From: Hyphomicrobiaceae bacterium UBA2767
GTDB lineage: Bacteria; Pseudomonadota; Alphaproteobacteria; Rhizobiales; Methyloligellaceae
Direction of reading: 5' to 3'
NCBI GenBank assembly: GCA_002352635.1
Contig: DEIT01000040.1
Coordinates: 11,544 to 18,923, forward strand
DNA length: 7,380 bases
Position numbers and translations under genes: made by a program. The notes under the pieces are model-generated. The model worked only from the letters and a program-made list of their open reading frames with translations, did no database searches and was not told the origin of the DNA. Of this stretch, positions 6,442-7,380 are shown in pieces (position 1 is the first letter of the stretch; each line of letters opens with the position of its first letter).

Positions 6442-7334
6442 TGAGTGGCAGACCCCCCATCCCACGGCGGAAGATCGCACGGGAATTGACCCACATCATC
6501 AATGCACCGGTCAGCGAGGTCTTATCCCAGATAGGCGGGGCAACATCACATGCAACCCACAGGATTGGGATTGCCGGCCCTGCCGGCGGCGGCAAAAGTA
6601 CCTTGATCAGTGCGCTTGCCGCCCATCGTTTTAAGAATCGCGATGTTGAGACAATTGCCGTCCTGGCAATCGACCCGTCAAGCCCTATCAGCGGAGGCTC
6701 GATTCTCGGTGACCGGATTCGGATGGATGCGATCTCAGACCAGCCGGGGCTCTACATACGCTCGGTGCCGAGCCGAGGCGCCAAGAACGGACTCTGCGAT
6801 AATGTGGTTAATCTTCTGGCGGCGCTCGACCGCCATCTTTTCGATGAGGTCATCCTCGAAACTGTCGGTATTGGACAATCACAACTGGACGTGCGTGAAC
6901 TTGTGGGCACGGTGGTCCTGGTTGTACCGCCGGATGCCGGGGATTCCATCCAGGCGATGAAGGCCGGCGTTATCGAAATCGCCGATATTTTTGTTGTAAC
7001 GAAATCAGAAAACCCCGAAGCACGTCAGATGGCGTCACAAATCCAGTCGGTGCTGGAATCCTCACGCGGCGCACGTGGCCTCTGGGATCCGCCAGTCATC
7101 ATGACCAAAGCAGACGGCACCGGCGTCGCCGACCTTAGCGCTGCCATAGACAAGCATCAGGATTGGTCGAAAGAAGTCTTAAGTGAAGAAAAAATCGAGG
7201 CCCAGCGACGACGTTACCATTTGAAGGCCCTTGTTGCACGTCAGATTGATGAGATACTCACCGCTGAAAGCGACATAACAAAGGGCGATCTTCGATCTTC
7301 TTACACACGGCTCCTGAACAGCCTCAAACAATAG
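6441..7334 (+). CDS. MeaB/ArgK-type G-protein chaperone of the B12 mutase, with an atypical base-recognition motif
   Basis: The 297-residue P-loop GTPase belongs to the MeaB/ArgK(YgfD)/MMAA group, which gates adenosylcobalamin loading and protects or rescues the mutase. Seen in order: N-terminal helix (RRKIARELTHIIN, 9-21), Walker A GPAGGGKST (46-54), DPSSPISGGSILGDRIRM (78-95), SRGAKNG (111-117), Walker B/switch segment ETVGIGQSQ (140-148), and a C-terminal helical part about 240-290. Two departures stand out. The guanine-specificity motif NKxD is replaced by TKSE (187-190), and GQSE of the usual switch region is GQSQ. Otherwise the fold appears complete, though slightly shorter than MeaB (about 327). 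Its ATG shares one base with the CoA-transferase stop (TGATG), so translation is likely coupled. Neighbourhood with both mutase subunits makes the chaperone role strong; whether it uses GTP with normal specificity is open. Confidence 0.92.
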   Translation: MSGRPPIPRRKIARELTHIINAPVSEVLSQIGGATSHATHRIGIAGPAGGGKSTLISALAAHRFKNRDVETIAVLAIDPSSPISGGSILGDRIRMDAISDQPGLYIRSVPSRGAKNGLCDNVVNLLAALDRHLFDEVILETVGIGQSQLDVRELVGTVVLVVPPDAGDSIQAMKAGVIEIADIFVVTKSENPEARQMASQIQSVLESSRGARGLWDPPVIMTKADGTGVADLSAAIDKHQDWSKEVLSEEKIEAQRRRYHLKALVARQIDEILTAESDITKGDLRSSYTRLLNSLKQ

Positions 7335-7363
7335 CGAAAAGATGACGCCAGAGAGGAAAAGAC

Positions 7364-7380
7364 ATGACCTTGAACTGCTT
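7364..7380 (+). CDS. Start of a further operon gene, cut off by the window
   Basis: ATG at 7364 follows a good ribosome-binding sequence (AGAGGA, 7351-7356 region, 7-base spacing) and opens a frame reading MTLNC before the window ends. It lies 29 bases after the G-protein stop in the same direction, with no terminator between, so it probably continues the operon. Too little remains to suggest a product. A second ATG at 7342 in another frame is also open but has only a weak ribosome site. Confidence 0.5.

Noticed and set aside
5866..6480. 204-codon open frame on the minus strand inside the CoA-transferase gene
   Set aside because: It lies fully antisense to a gene with clear family III motifs, and its translation shows no recognisable domain. 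It is a by-product of codon bias.

Overview
The window looks like a chromosomal segment of an alphaproteobacterium, probably of the Hyphomicrobiales/Rhizobiales type. The basis is the character of the PanB and short DksA-like proteins, moderately GC-rich coding sequence and tight translational overlaps. This placement rests on sequence style, not on a database match.

Left part (1-1327). A 3'-truncated panB (pantothenate synthesis) is read leftwards from base 800. A short DksA/TraR-type zinc-finger gene (998-1327) is read rightwards. The 197-base divergent spacer between them holds a perfect 8+8 base dyad (842-861). About 410 bases of gene-poor, partly AT-rich DNA follow (1328-1741). It ends in a promoter-like TTGACA/TGAAAT pair and a TGAAA-N4-TTTCA palindrome at the front of an IclR-family regulator gene.

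Right part (1742-7334). Six genes run rightwards with overlaps or gaps of only a few bases and look like one operon: IclR regulator; crotonase-fold protein resembling malonyl-CoA-type decarboxylases (ECHDC1-like); large substrate-binding subunit of a coenzyme-B12 acyl-CoA mutase; its small B12-binding subunit; a family III (CaiB/BaiF) CoA-transferase; and a MeaB/ArgK-type G-protein chaperone. A seventh gene probably starts at 7364 and leaves the window.

How they fit together (inference). The parts list matches the logic of the E. coli Sbm cluster (ScpA mutase, ArgK chaperone, ScpB decarboxylase, ScpC CoA-transferase), but with a split mutase, a different CoA-transferase class and a different crotonase branch. 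The proposed route is: dicarboxylic acid -> CoA ester (family III transferase) -> carbon-skeleton rearrangement of a succinyl-CoA-like into a malonyl-CoA-like thioester (mutase plus G-protein) -> decarboxylation (crotonase-fold enzyme) -> acyl-CoA.

The mutase keeps the Tyr/Arg pair that binds a free carboxylate (Tyr72, Arg190) and the catalytic His227. However, several other pocket positions that are normally conserved in methylmalonyl-CoA mutase are changed (Ala226, Gly312, Val314, Cys350). The G-protein has TKSE where NKxD is expected. Together these suggest a divergent mutase/chaperone pair acting on a carboxyl-bearing substrate other than plain succinyl-/methylmalonyl-CoA, for example a substituted succinyl-CoA. 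The substrate cannot be fixed from sequence alone.
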